NCBI RefSeq assembly: GCF_021462225.1
Contig: NC_061806.1
Location: forward strand, 26,308,144 to 26,372,143
Direction: 5' to 3'
Length of the DNA stretch: 64,000 bases
Source: Girardinichthys multiradiatus
Taxonomy: Eukaryota > Chordata > Actinopteri > Cyprinodontiformes > Goodeidae
This document shows, piece by piece, positions 1 to 11,872 of this stretch (positions are counted from its first letter, which is position 1; every line of letters begins with the position of its first letter). A program made the translations under genes and the position numbers. Below the pieces are notes generated by a model. It made no database searches. It was not told the origin of the DNA and saw only the letters and a program-made list of their open reading frames with translations.

Positions 1-957
1 AGGAAAACGTGGCATAGTTTTCCAAAATCTTTATAAATAAAAACCTGGAAGGTGTGCCATGCATTTGTATTCTGTACCTTCAGCTCTGAGCATCTCTTGG
101 TGCACAGGTCAAACTATCACCAGAAAACTGAGTTTATCAACTGTAAACCATGTAGAACATGCTTGTCCACCCAAACTAACAGGGAGAGCAAGATGAGAAT
201 TAGAAGCATCCAAGAAGCTGATCAGTGCTTCCATCAAAGATGTGGTGTTTAATTATTATTGGTGGACAACATTCCATGTTTACATAGACCCATTATATAC
301 TTCTTACCTTATAAACGCGTAATTTCAGGAAAAGCTTATTGATGACAGCAGCTGCTACACATGTTTCTAAACCAGCTGTCCTACATCCTGGTGCTTTCTT
401 GCATTGTGTCTGGCTTTTTGTAGAGTGTTATTGTGGACACATTAGCTCATAAGGGTTGTAAAAAATTATGAATAAGCAAAAGCCAGGAGACTGGCTATTT
501 TAATGTCATATCAATCACATTTTCTATTGCGTTTGACAGAAAATAGGCATAAATCTAGAACAGGATCGAACTAAGCCTTATCTCCGTCACACTGGTAAAT
601 CTGGGTTTTGAATAATGCGTACCAGGACAGTACAAAAAGATGCTGCCCCACCTTTTCGCCCTGGTATTTGTGCGCACCTCTGCATCAGCACCTCTTCATG
701 AACAACAGAAGCCATTGCATTCTGTGTGTATGCAGTGATTGGAGGTGTGTCTGTGCTCAGGTGGCAGACACCTTCTGTAAATCATGCTAGATCCATTTAT
801 TCAGGGGCCTGTGTGTGCAGACGACAGCTGCAAAATGCTGCCAAAGAAGTGACACAATGTCAGCGACTTTGTTTGCAGCTCTGACCCCCCCCCCATGCGC
901 TCCTCCTTATCCCTACCTGATGTGTGTCTATGTGGATCTATTTGTGTGCAGGCACAT
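1..957. other. Unassigned non-coding DNA
   Basis: No open frame here resembles a known protein, and I recognise no repeat family. The sequence is AT-rich, with a short C-run near 885-893. It could be intergenic or intronic. Confidence 0.6.
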
Positions 958-2185
958 ACAGTACAGTCATCTGAAAATGATAGGATACCGTATTGGATAT
1001 TAATATCTTTCAAACGAAATGCAAACAAATAGAAAGAAAGGGATTTATAAACAGGCATAAAAATGTATTTCTACGTGATGAAACAGTTAGGACACCCTAC
1101 CCCCCTGATAGCTAATCTTGCCCCTTTTAGATGAAACAACTTCACTGAGATGCTTTGCAGTGAAGCTAGTAGGTGCCAACAACATCCAGCTGTTAGAATC
1201 TACCAATCTATGACATCTGAGTGAGGAAGGGTTGTCCCACGCTTTAAGGGGTTTCTTATATGTACAACCAGTTTCCACACATCCTAAAACATCTCAATAA
1301 GATCAACATCTGGTCTTTGACTCACAGGACGTTTTCTTAATTCTGAGCCAGTACACTGAGGATTTATTGTATGTTTTGGGTCACTGGCATGTTGCAGGAT
1401 TCATTTATGCTTTGCCTTAATTTTTTGGAAGGTAGTCTCACTTTTTCTTCAAGCACCTTCTGACACTGTGAAATTCATTATATTCTATGTCAATTCTACA
1501 ATGGAGAGCTGGCCAGGTGCCGCTGCAGCAAAGCATCCCCAAACCATGACACCTCCAGCTCTGTGATTCATCATTGGTGTAAGGTTCTTTTCCTGGAATG
1601 CTGTCTTTGGTTTATCTCAGAAATGTAATCTGTTCTGGTGTCCAAAAACAAATCTGTTTTAAACTCATGACCCAAGAATATCTCTCCAAATGTATTTGAT
1701 TCAGTCTACTTTCTCTTTGACAAACCTTAGTCTGGCCTTCAGGTTTCCTCCTTCCACACCTCCCATCAAAGTTTAATTTTAATGGGACGTGCTGCATCTT
1801 TCTAAATGTAGAGGCATGCACTTTTAAATGAACAATAGCAAGAGCTGTCTACAGGTCATTTTATGACATTTTGGCGTTTTAAAGGCTACTTTTAGCATCT
1901 TTCAGTCAACTTTCAGGGTGACCATACCTGGGAATGATGGCAGGTGTTTTGAATTTTCTCATCTTGTAGGCTCTGGACAGTCGATTGGCTGATTTCATAT
2001 CTTCTTGAGACCTATTTAAATCATTTAGCAAACTTGTAAGATGCTACGATTTTCTTTCTGAAGGCCTCAAACAGCTCTTTTCATTTTACTATGGTGTTCC
2101 CGCTCACTACAGCAGTCGGTAACCATGGCGGACCTTCAAAAACACTGAAAAATGTTATCCTGTTAAGTGAAAATAAATATGGGGG
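958..2185 (-). mobile_element. Decayed Tc1-like DNA transposon
   Basis: Read on the minus strand this has the layout of a Tc1-like element. Around 1520-1550 it encodes a version of the Tc1 motif VMVWGCFAA (plus-strand text gcaaagcatccccaaacc). Around 1300-1400 it keeps the 'ggtcactggcatgttgcagga' type of text found in such transposases. The ends are roughly 958 (cagtacagtcatctgaaaat) and 2185, where an imperfect inverted match (aaacactgaaaaatgttatc) sits. No frame stays open beyond about 70 codons, so it is dead. The boundaries are approximate. Confidence 0.6.
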
Positions 2186-3834
2186 AATCATAATTTCTTT
2201 CTGTTTTTATTGTTTATATTGGTAGAATGTTTTATTATTGTTAATAGTGATATTGAACATTTACAAAACAGGCTTATCTTTTTTTCACGATTGTATGCAA
2301 GTATGCTGAATTTTCTCTTTGTCTAACGCTATCTAGGGACTCTCAGAGTTGGGTGACTCAGTTAAATCTGCCTTATTGGGAGAGAAGGGGAAAATAACAG
2401 CAAGATGTTCTCTCTTCTCATTGCTGTGTTGCTTTCAATGAGTCCTGCTTCTAATCTAGCAGGATGAGCAGTTAATTAAATTACTTTAATGAACAAACCG
2501 ATGCTAAACAGGAAAAATCTTTTCTTTCTAAATAGCAAATTAATTTTTAAAACAGTCGAGATTGGCTTGATGGTATTTTTAGTCCGGAATCATATTTTTT
2601 GATATGACAGCTGTCTCGCTGTGTTCAAAATGAGCTCGTTTGCGTGTGTCATTTGCACGCTGACAGTCAGTTGTGACAGTTGTAAAGTATTCTTGAAAAA
2701 GCGCCCGGCACGGACACTCGAGGCAGTCAGACGAAAGATTTTGCTGGCTGTGATGTCTGTGTGTCAAATTACTTATCTCGCTAAGCATATGCTGGCACTT
2801 CAGAATCATATACTTCAAACCCCCGGATCCTTCAAAAGCATCAAAAAAAAAAAGCAGGGGGACTGTCTCATTCTACACATCAGTCATGTAGCCACTAGCA
2901 AAATGAGCGAGATGTCATTTGCACTCAACCAAAAGCTTCCGGAGACATTTAAAGACACTTTCGATGACTGTTTCGATTTGGGAAGACTGTTAATGATCTC
3001 TTCTTAGCTGCCTTTTGTGGCTCTTTCTCTGAAGATACAAGTACGTGACAAAGAGGGCTTAGATGTGCACTTCAGCTAAAGCAATTGCCAATTATTGATT
3101 TGAGTGCTGAAGACTTATTAGCAAATCACTTCAGGACTTATTATCTCGCTGTTGGCCTAGATTTTGGGATTCTTTCAAAGGAGCCAACTTCAGGGTCAGT
3201 TCAGCCTAAGAAAAATAGAAGATCAAATGATAATCCCCTCTGTCACACAGTTTTAATGTTTCATTTAATGAGCCTGAAAACATGTATACAAATAATACTA
3301 ACCTGCAAAATCCCAACTTTCTTTGTAGAACCGCATTGTGTTGAAAGGAACTGACCTTCCTTATTTCATTAAGTGGGCAGTTTCACTGCTGACATTCAAA
3401 TAAAAAGAGCAAAACAGAAGAGTTTAGACAACAGGAAGCTAATTAAACCAGAAAAAAAAGTGTGTGAGGGAGTCACAAAGAAAGAAATCAGCTGACAAAC
3501 AAAATGGAGTGACATAACACTGTTTCTGACTAAAGCAGTAACTTCTGTATTTAGTATGACTTTAAGTCAAGGAAGGAAGAAAAATTATCTTCCTTTTCTT
3601 TAAAATATTTCACTTTGGTAACTGGGTTTTTGTTACTGTAGCCTGAGTGAGGAAAGAAAGCAATGATTAGTCATATTTACCTCACCTCACAAAAGTATAA
3701 ATACCACTTAACGTTTCCACATCCTGGAGGAGCTGTAGACTGAGGCTGGATGCAGTGTATTAAGAGCCACTATGCACAGACAAGTTCTCCTAATAAGGTG
3801 CAAATGTTGTATTCCTTGTGTCAAGCCGGAAGAT
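2186..3834. other. Unassigned non-coding DNA
   Basis: This stretch is AT-rich. A 128-codon open frame at 2621-3007 has no recognisable domain and an antisense open frame of similar quality lies opposite it, so I do not call it a gene. No repeat family was recognised. Confidence 0.5.
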
Positions 3835-3990
3835 GACACTGGACTTCTCATCTGGGTCAGAAGTCCTCTTTTCAGAAGTAAAGTTTGCATTTCATTTGAA
3901 AATTAAGGTCCCAGTCTGGAGGAAGAGTAGAGGCACAGAATCCGTGTTGCTTAACGTCCAGTGTGACGTTTCCACAGTCAATGAATTTCT
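3835..3990 (+). mobile_element. Short internal Tc1 transposase fragment
   Basis: About 150 bp match the middle of the intact Tc1 transposase gene at 41845-41980 in the same orientation. Shared landmarks are the stretch coding for the first catalytic aspartate region (ttttcagaagtaaagtttgc), 'gtctggaggaagag' and 'gtccagtgtgacgtttccacag'. No inverted repeats flank it, so it is a relic fragment. Confidence 0.65.
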
Positions 3991-4864
3991 TTCGGGTAGC
4001 GCAGATGGCTGACTCAGTACTATGCTTGCACTATGTGCATTTTTCTGTATTTGTACTCTACTTTCACCAGAGAGCAACTCCTAAGCATCAGACAGTCCTT
4101 CCTGAGCAGTTTTTCTCTGGTTTCCCTTAATCCTGAGAGGTTTTCTGAGATCCTAGTTGGAAGCTCTTTGTGGGAGACACACATGGGGGGAAACGTGCAG
4201 TTGTGCTTGTCAAGTGGGGACTGCGTAATCCAATCCTGTGTATCCAACTGGCGGATGTCCAATCAATGGCGAACAAAATGGACAAGCTGCACCTTCTTAT
4301 CACAAGAAACTTTATGAATCTGCCGCCCCCTGCTTTACCGGAAGCTGGCTTAATGAATACATCCTGGGAAGTGCACTTTTGATGCCAGGCTTCCAACGTT
4401 TTCAAGCGAACTGCAGCACAGCGCTCTCGGGACAAAGAAAGGAAGTGGAATCTGCTTTTACATAAATAAAGGTTAGTGTACTGATGTCACTGAAGACATG
4501 TAGCCCTCACCTGGAGTAATTATTTTCCAAACTGTAAACCCTTTTATTCACAGTGGGTGTTCTCTACATTTGTTCTGGCCGGTGTTTACATCCTGCCAAA
4601 GGCCCGCACACCAGACACTGAAACCAGCTGAGCTGATAACAGACATGGTGAATAAACACTTAAGGCCTGATCTTCAAAGATTCCAAATAAGGAGTGCTAA
4701 ATTGTTTGTGCAAAAAAAAAAAAAGGACCTGTAATAAGTGGGCATGTTGCTACACTCCACAAAGGTTGTGGGCAAATGGATAACAGGTGCAAAAGCTGAC
4801 CTCATGGACTCTGCAGAGAGCACAGTGGCAACATAAGAAAGATAAAGTTCGAAGCCCCGGAGTT
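3991..4864. other. Unassigned non-coding DNA
   Basis: Several overlapping short open frames occur on both strands at 4020-4465, but none shows a domain. The sequence is otherwise unremarkable up to the LINE target duplication that starts at 4865. Confidence 0.5.
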
Positions 4865-4902
4865 GGAGGTAATAATAATACTCGTACTCGTCGTCTTCCG
4901 CT

Positions 4903-6740
4903 TTATCCGGGACCGGGTCGCGGAGGCAACAGACTCAGCAGAGATGCCCAGACGTCCCTCTCCCCAGACACCTCCTCCAGCTCCTCCGGGGGGAGCCCAA
5001 GGCGTTCCCAGGCCAGCAGAGAGACATAGTCCCTCCAGCGTGTCCTGTGCCGTCCCCTGGGCCTCCTGCCGGTGGGACGTGCCTGAAACACCTCCCGAGG
5101 AAGGCGTCCAGGAGGCATCCGGTATAGATGCCCGAGCCACCTCAAAACTGGCTCCTCTCGATGTGGAGGAACAGCGGCTCTACTCTGAGCCCCTCCCGGA
5201 TGGCCGAGCTCCTCACCCTATCTCTAAGGGAGTGCCCGGCCACCCTACGGAGGAAGCTCATTTCGGCCGCTTGTATCCGGGATCTCGTTCTTTCGGTCAT
5301 GACCCAAAGTTCATGGCCATAGGTGAGGGTAGGAACGTAGACCGACCGGTAAATTTAGAGCTTTGCTTTTCGGCTCAGCTCTCTCTTCACCACAACGGAC
5401 CGGCACAGCGCCCCCATTACTGTAGCAGCCGCACGATCCATCTGTCGAGCTTCCCTCACTCGTGAACAAGACCCCGAGATACTTAAACTCCTCCACTTGA
5501 GGCAAGAACTCCCCTCTAACCTGAAGAGGACAAGCCACCATTTTCCGGTCGAGAACAATGGCCTCGGACTTGGAGGAGCTGATCTTCATCCCAGTTGCTT
5601 CACACTCGGCTACGAACTGCCCCATTGCATGCTGTAGGTCTTGGCTAGAGGGGCCCAGCAGGACCACGTCATCTGCAAAAAGAAGTGACAAAATCCTCTA
5701 GTCCGCAAACCCGACCCCCTCCGGCCCTTGGCTGCGCCTAGAAATCCTGTCCATAAAAGTTATGAACAGGACCGGTGACAAAGGGCAGCCCTGCCGGAGT
5801 CCAACATGCACCGGGAACAGGTCCGACTTAGTGCCGGCAATGCGAACCAAACTCCTGCTCCGCTTGTACAGAGACCGGATGGCCCCTAGTAAAGGGCCCC
5901 CGATTCTATACTCCTGGAGCACCCCCCACAGAGCATCACGAGGGACACAGTCGAATGCTTTCTCCAGGTCCACAAAACACATGTGGACCAGTTGGGCAAA
6001 CTCCCATGAACCCTCGAGTACCCTGTAGAGGGTATAGAGCTGGTCCAGTGTTCCACGGCCGGGACGAAAACCAACCTGCTCCTCCTGAAGCCGGGGTTTG
6101 GCTGGACTGTTCTCTCCAATACCCTGGCGTAGGCCTTACCAGGGAGGCTGAGGAGTGTGATCCCCCTGTAATTGGAACACACCCTCCCGTCACCCTTCTT
6201 ATGTAGGGGGACCACCACCCCAGTCTGCCAATCCAAAGGCACTGTCCCCGTCCGCCACGCAATGTTGAAGAGGCGTGTCAACCATGACAGCCCCACAACA
6301 TCCAAAGACTTGAGGTACTCAGGGCGGATCTCAGCCAACCCCGAAGCCCTGCCACCGCGGAGCTTTTTAACCACCTTGGTGACTTCAGCCTGGGTGATGA
6401 AAGAGTCCAATCCCGAGTCCCCAGCCTCTGTTTCCACAAGGGAATGCGTGATGGCAGGATTGAGGAGATCCTCGAAGTACTCTTTCCACCGGCCGATAAT
6501 GTCCCCAGTCAAGGTCAGCAACTCCCCACCCCCACTGTAAACAGTGTTGGTGAAGCACTGCTTCCCCCTCCTGAGGCGTCGGACACTTTGGCAGAATTGC
6601 TTCGGGGCCAACCGGTAGTCCTTCTCCATGGCCTCACCGAACTCCTTCCAGGTCCGAGTTTTTGCCTCTGCCACCGCCCGGGCCGTGGCATGCTTGGCCC
6701 CATGGTACCCGTCAGCCGCCTCAGGAGTCCCACAAGCCAA
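4903..6740 (-). pseudogene. LINE reverse transcriptase and C-terminal domain (broken)
   Basis: The minus strand encodes the RT half in pieces. 6740-5886 carries the N-terminal linker (DIIGRWKEYFEDLLNP) and RT motifs such as NYRGITLLSLPGKAYARVLE. 5982-5698 carries MCFVDLEKAFDCVPRDALW, with the first catalytic Asp region, and VGLRQGCPLSPVLF. 5691-5311 carries the catalytic LLFADDVVLL box and the VEEFKYLGVLFTSEG segment. 5145-4903 carries the C-terminal MRWLGHLYRMPPGRLPREVF region, typical of fish RTE-like elements. Frames shift near 5980 and again within 5311-5560, and a TAG at 5698-5700 separates the palm motifs. It is non-functional. Confidence 0.88.
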
Positions 6741-6744
6741 CCAC

Positions 6745-7830
6745 AGCCGATAGGACTCCTTCTTCAGCTTGGCAGCATCTCTTACTGCTGGTGTTCACCA
6801 CCGGGTTCCGGGGATTGCCACCGCAACAGGCACTGCAGATCTTTCGGCCGCAGCTACAGGCGGCAGCATCAACAATAGATGCGGACTCTATATCTCCAAC
6901 ATCCCTCGGAATCTGGTCAAAGCTCTCCTGGAGGTGAGAGTTGAATACATCCCTGACCAAGGAGTCCGCCAGACGTTCCCAGCAGACCCTCACTATGCGC
7001 CTGGGCTTGCCAAGTCTGTCCGGCTTTCTCCTCCCCCAGCAGATCCAACTCACCACCAGGTGGTGATCAGTGGACAGCTCAGCCCCTCTCTTCACCCGAG
7101 TGTCCAAAACACGTGGTCGAAGGTCTGATGATACGACAACAAAGTCTATCATTGACCTCCTGCCTAGGGTATCCTGGTGCCAAGTGCACTGATGGACAGC
7201 CTTATGTTTGAACATGGTGTTCATTATGGACAATCCGTGACCAGCACAGAAGTCCAATAACAAAACACCGCTCGGATTCAGATCGGGGAGGCCATTCCTC
7301 CCAATCTCGCCTCTCCTGGTGTCACTGTCGTTTCCCACGTGGGCGTTGAAGTCCCCCAGCAGAATAATGGAGTCCCCAGGAGGGGCACCATCTAGCACCC
7401 CCGACAGGCACGCCAAGAAGGCTGGGTACTCCGCAGTACCCGTAGGCTGAAATGATAGTCAGAGACCTCTCCCCAACCCGAAGGCGCAGTGGATGCGACC
7501 CTCTCATCCACTGGGGTAAACCCCAACATGAGACGGCTGAGTTGGGGGGCGACAAGCAAACCCACCCCAGCCCGCCGCCTCTCCCCGTGGGCCACTCCAG
7601 AGTAGAAGACAGTCCAGCCCCTCTCGAGGAGATGGGTTCCAGAGCCCGCGTTGTGCGTGGAGGCGAGCCCGACTATTTCTAGTCGATATCTCTCGACCTC
7701 CCGCACCAGCTCAGGCTCCTTCCCCCCCAGCGAGGTGACATTCCACATCCCTAGAGCCAGCCTAAGCATCCGGGGATTGGGCCGCCGAGGTCTCCACCTT
7801 CGTCCGCCGCCCAATCCTCTTTGCACCGGT
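6745..7830 (-). pseudogene. LINE endonuclease domain (frameshifted)
   Basis: The minus strand reads as the apurinic-endonuclease-like half of the LINE protein, which nicks target DNA before reverse transcription. Visible landmarks, in order, are GMWNVTSLGGKEPELVREVE near 7765-7705, a GVGLLVAPQLSR block, LLGDFNAHVGNDSD near 7355-7315 (the conserved GDFN of these nucleases), RSMIDFVVVSSDLRP near 7165-7120 and the catalytic STDHHLVVSW near 7085-7055. The reading frame shifts at about 7550 and again at about 7410, and the frame ends in a scrambled stretch by about 6745. The family protein is one continuous polypeptide of about 1,000 residues, so this is a broken copy. Confidence 0.85.
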
Positions 7831-8324
7831 CCCTCAAGGTTCCCCCTGCAGGTGGTGGGCCCACTGGGGGATGGTCTTGCATCTGTCGTTCGGGCTTGGC
7901 CTGGCCGGGTCCCGCGAGGAGCAACCCAGCCACCAGGCGCTCTCCGATGAGTCCCGACCCCAGTCCGGGCTCAAGGGTGGGACCCCGGCTCCGCCGTACC
8001 GTGCGACGTCACGTGCCTCGATCTTGTAGTCGTCATGAGGGGTTCTTGAACCGCTCTTTGTCTGACCCGTCACCCAGAGCCTGTTTGCCATGGGAGACCC
8101 TACCAGGAGCATTTAAGCCCCAGACAACATAGCCTCTAGGATCATTCGAGCACTCAAACCCCTCCACCACGTTAAGGTGACGGTTCAAGGTGGGGGTAAT
8201 AATAATAATGAGAAAAATAATAAGAAGAAATATTATAATGCAAAGATTAAGGTAAAGTTAAATGATTAAATATCAAGCAAAAAGCCTGATATAAAATAGC
8301 TGACTTTGTCAACATCCAACGCCC

Positions 8325-9010
8325 ATTTCATTTTCCTGCAGGACTTGGACTGAACTTGGACTGAACTTATATAGCACTTTTCCAGTCATACAGACTGCTC
8401 AAAGCACTTTACACTAGAGCCACATTCACCCAATCGCACTCACTAATGCTCACACATTCATACACCGATACACAGATCGGTAAGCAACTTGAGGTTAAGT
8501 GCCTTGCCCAGGGGCACATCAACATATGGCAGGAGGAAGCTGGGATCAAACCCACAACCTTCTGATTGCAAGACGACTACTCTTCCTACTGAGCCACAGT
8601 CGACTTTGCACCTATCCACACAGCCAAAGGTACTAACATCTAGTCCAATGACCATCGTGTTACCGTGCTTGATTGACCAGCAAACTGGCCTGACCTGAAC
8701 CCCACCGAGAACCGATGGGATATTACTATGAGGAAGATGAGACAGCACACCCAACAGATGACCTGAAGGCCGAATTAAAGCAACATGGACTTCCATTACA
8801 CCTCAACACAACCACAGGCTGATTATCTTCATGCCCCACTGCATCTATCCAGTAATTCATGCAAAAGGAAAGCCTAAACAAGTATTGAATGCATAGAAAT
8901 GAACGCACTTTTCAGGACCCTGATATTCTGTTTAAAATATCCTTCTTTGTTGATCTTATGTAATATTTCAACTTTCTGAGACTGAGTTTTTATTAACTGT
9001 AAGCTATAAT
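8325..9010 (+). mobile_element. Tc1 transposon 3' remnant interrupted by a SINE
   Basis: Plus-strand text just before the SINE (tttcattttcctgcaggact at 8325-8344) and after it (8602 onward) joins into the second-aspartate region of a Tc1 transposase. It then continues through ctgacctgaaccccaccgag near 8690 (the PDLNP-E motif) to gtattgaatgcatag near 8883, matching the end of the intact gene at 42415. No open frame survives. Only the 3' part remains, because the 5' half is missing upstream of about 8320. Confidence 0.72.
8349..8601 (-). mobile_element. tRNA-derived SINE
   Basis: Read on the minus strand the element opens with a tRNA-like head. GTGGCTCAGTAGGAAGAG at about 8600-8580 resembles the pol III A box, and GGTTGTGGGTTTGATCCC at about 8559-8542 resembles the B box. 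Then comes the common SINE body text 'gcccctgggcaaggcactta' and a tail with an 11-bp duplication (aacttggactg). It sits inside a Tc1 remnant. The flanks gacttgg (8342-8348) and gactttg (8602-8608) look like a 7-bp target duplication with one mismatch. Confidence 0.72.
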
Positions 9011-9050
9011 CATCAAACGTTCAAGAAATTGTTTAACTACTTCACTATAT

Positions 9051-9527
9051 TGTCATACTGGCTTGTGTTTTGAGTTTTGAGTTTGTGTTTTTGTTAAATT
9101 ATCTGGTCTAGTCCTTCGTTTTCTGTCTCCCTGCACCCCAAGCCCATACCTGTTCTGTGTTTTCTCCTGATTGTCTCTTGACCAGCCAACGAGACCAAGC
9201 AGGAAGAATGGAGAGGGAATTCTGATCGCCTGCTCCTGCGTTGCCGGCCTCCTGATCGCCTACCCCTGCGTTGCTGGCCTCTAGACCGCTGGGTCTGCCG
9301 GGGACGGCCTCCGGGTCTGCCGGGGATGGTCTCCGGGTCTGCCAGGGATGGCCTCCGGGCTGTCCGCCTAAACTCTTGACCTCCTTCAGAAGCCCCATTC
9401 GCCCACCGTGGTCGGATGTTTGTTTTGGTTTTGGTTCTGAGAATATTAAAGACTCGTCTTACCTGCAAACCTTGAGCTTCAGGAGTTCTTCAGTGCATAT
9501 TGGTCCATCAAAAATCCCATTATGACA
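9051..9527. mobile_element. Unclassified 0.48-kb element with TGTCA/TGACA ends
   Basis: The element begins TGTCATA and ends TATGACA, a perfect 7-bp terminal inversion. The flanks are actatat (9044-9050) and tctatat (9528-9534), a likely target duplication with one mismatch. It contains a GC-rich 22-bp minisatellite and, near 9441-9451, the text gagaatattaaagac. It carries no conserved coding domain. It may be a solo LTR or a non-autonomous DNA element. Termini of the same type appear at 28802-29513. Confidence 0.5.
9291..9356. repeat. 22-bp minisatellite, three units
   Basis: Three tandem copies of gggtctgccggggatggcct plus cc start at 9291, 9313 and 9335, with one to three differences between units. 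It lies inside the 9051-9527 element and explains the Pro/Arg-rich open frames there. Confidence 0.85.
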
Positions 9528-9599
9528 TCTATATGGAATTAATACATTTTATATATGAGTTTTACTTTCTGAAATGAGTGACAAAAATACTGAATGTTT

Positions 9600-10360
9600 T
9601 CACAATATTCCATTTGTTTTATGTACCCGTCTCAGTTTTCTCAATTTGTCACAAATTGGATTTAGGTTAGACCCATTTTAACAAATTAACATGCTTTAAA
9701 CTAACCCATTCCACTGTTGCACGGTCTGGATATTTATGGTTGTTATACTGCTGGATGAACCTCCAGTCACTTGTAACAAGTTTTCTTACAGGATAGCCCA
9801 GTTTTAGCCCCATCCTTGTCTCTGCTGAAGCAAAGCATCCCCATGTCATGATACAGCCACCATTAGAATGTACCATGGCGATGGGGTGTTCAGGGAGTGG
9901 AGGTTTTCTGTCCCTCTTTGTATGCAAGTGAAAAAAAAAAAAAAAATTCTCTCATCTGACCAGAGCTCCTTCTTCTGTTTGCTGTGACCCTACATGGCTT
10001 GTGATAATCTGACCTTCTTATTGATTTCTTCGTGCCACTCTTCCATAAAGGCAAGATTTGGGAAGTCCACAACTAGTAGTTATCTCATGAATAGATTCTC
10101 CCACCTGAGTATCTGAGCTTCTTCAGAGAAAATGGGGCCTTTTGGCTTCTTCTATGATTAATGCCCTTCTTGCCTCACCTGTCAGTTCAGATGTTCTCCA
10201 CAGCTTTATCTCTGACCTGCCTCCTGTGTTCTTTGGTCTTTATGATGCTGTTTGTTCAATACTGTTCTCTAACAAACCTCTGATGCCTTCATAGAAAAGC
10301 TGGATCTAAATTGAGAATAAATTACACAGACAAACTATTTTTACTGATTAGCTGACTTCC
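9600..10360 (-). mobile_element. Decayed Tc1-like transposon (minus strand)
   Basis: The minus strand keeps a piece of Tc1-like transposase at 9927-9667, including the motif CIMTWGCFASAETRMGLKL and an AMVHSNGG approach to it. Upstream text at 10000-10270 corresponds to the DNA-binding half (plus-strand cagctttatctctgacctgc). Frames are broken throughout and there is an A/T homopolymer at 9931-9945. It resembles the family whose 3' half lies at 45830-46285. No clear inverted termini were found. Confidence 0.6.
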
Positions 10361-11765
10361 TACTGTAGATGGGTGGACGGGATTTATTTTTTAGTATTAG
10401 TACTACTAGCTGCAATGAATGAACATAGATAAGCACTTTCTCATTGTTGCCAGCAAACAAAAAGCAGGCAAACAGGGGGTTAAATGTCTGACTATCCCAC
10501 TCTGATACGAGACACGTCCCCAGCAGATGGGCAAAATGTTGATGCTGACACAAAGAAGAAAAAATAATAAAGTCAGTAGGTTAAAAATGGAGGCATGGGA
10601 AAGATAGATCATCATCCCACCTCTCTGACACTCTGTAGGGCTTGACCTTACCAGGCTGCTGGGTTGTCACAGTGGCCTAATCAAGTAGTAGGCAGAGCTG
10701 CCAGACCTGGCTTCGTCTGAGAACATGCAGAGCCCTGGATTCATCAGTCCAGCTGATACATGTGCACAAAGAGCACATGGTTTATAAGTGACCATTTAAC
10801 CTTGTTGGCAGGCTCACTTTACAGTGTTTTCATTAAACAGGCAAATAAACAAGCTTGGCATTCCATGTCTCTGAATACACAGAATGAGAATATTGTCCAA
10901 TTATATGGAAAAACACATAAGTTTGATGAGTATTAATATCCTTTGGTTAGGTCTTTTAAAACTATTTAGCCTTGTTGGCTGTGAAGGAGTCAATCAAAGC
11001 TTGAAAATGTCAAATTAAAGAACATTCAACACCATTACTTTTTTAAATGTCAAATATTTAGGTGCATTTAAAAACAATAAAAAATTCTTTTTCTAAATTC
11101 ATTTTTTTTTTTTTTTTTTTTAAATATGAACTAATAGATCAATTTTTTACACAAAAACAGCTTAGTGGGTGTGTGTTTTTTTTTTGTTTTGTTTATGTTT
11201 ATTTTGCTGATTGTAGCTTATAGCAAAAGAACCCTGAATCCAGTTTAATAAAAACTTTTTATTGCTTGGTTGAACTTTGCTTTCCATAGTCTTATTACTG
11301 TTAACTTATGGTTATGCTATGTCTTTATTTTATTATGCTTATGAGACACTGGGTGAGACTCTGCTCTGGCTCTGAAGGTCACCTGCAGAGGAAAAAAAAA
11401 TAAACAAAGTCTCTTCTCACTGTGACTTTCTGAGAAAGTTAGTTTCCCACAGTTTATCTGTAAATATTTTTTACACCCCTCCTGTAATGTGCTATAAGAG
11501 ACATATAACAACTGTGCAATTAGAGCAACTCTCTGAACAAGCAACAGAGCAACTCTGACTCCAATGAAAACCATTCTCACTCTGGTACATAATTACTTTA
11601 TTTCATTTCAACTTATTTTTAACTTGTTTAAAATTATTTGTTTATGTAATTTGCACACAGCACTTTGAGGACCCTGGTTTATTTTAAAGTGTTTCATAAA
11701 TAGATGTGTTATGGTTTGGGAAAAGTGAATCAAACCCCATTTAACTGATTGTTGCTCAGGGGTCC
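10361..11765. other. Unassigned AT-rich DNA
   Basis: No coding domain or repeat family was recognised. A 20-bp T-run lies at 11102-11121 and another T-rich tract at about 11176-11184. Confidence 0.55.
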
Positions 11766-11872
11766 AAAGTAACCTTTTCAGATGAAAGTAAATTTTGCAT
11801 TTTATTTGGTAATCAAGGTTCCAGCATCTGCAGGAAGGATAAAGACGCTCATTTTTCCAACCCTGCCTCAGT
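11766..11872 (+). mobile_element. Short internal Tc1 transposase fragment
   Basis: About 105 bp match the same internal piece of the Tc1 transposase as the fragment at 3835-3990 and the intact gene at about 41848: ccaaagtaaccttttcagat, then atttggtaatcaaggttcca. No termini are present. Confidence 0.6.

Larger units (their letters stand above)
4881..8191 (-). mobile_element. Near-full-length RTE/Rex3-like LINE retrotransposon (dead)
   Basis: A 3.3-kb non-LTR retrotransposon lies on the minus strand. From its 5' end (8191) it has a leader of about 360 bp, an AP-type endonuclease region (about 7830-6745), a reverse transcriptase region (about 6740-5150) and a C-terminal domain ending near 4903. 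The 3' tail is built from ACGAGT units (plus-strand ctcgtactcgtcgtc at 4881-4895). Flanking text matches at both ends: ggaggtaataataata at 4865-4880 and gggggtaataataata at 8192-8207, a 16-bp target duplication with one mismatch. That supports a complete insertion. The coding region changes frame at least five times and has an in-frame stop just before the FADD motif, so the copy cannot move itself. The same family lies at 39422 and 62930. Rex3 is named from the endonuclease/RT style and the short tandem 3' tail, and needs confirmation. Confidence 0.85.

Noticed and set aside
2621..3007. 128-codon plus-strand open frame as a possible gene
   Set aside because: No recognisable domain, an antisense open frame of similar quality opposite it, no splice-site pattern I could defend.
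9094..9468. Arg/Gly/Pro-rich minus-strand open frame
   Set aside because: It arises from the 22-bp GC-rich minisatellite and flanking element sequence; no domain.
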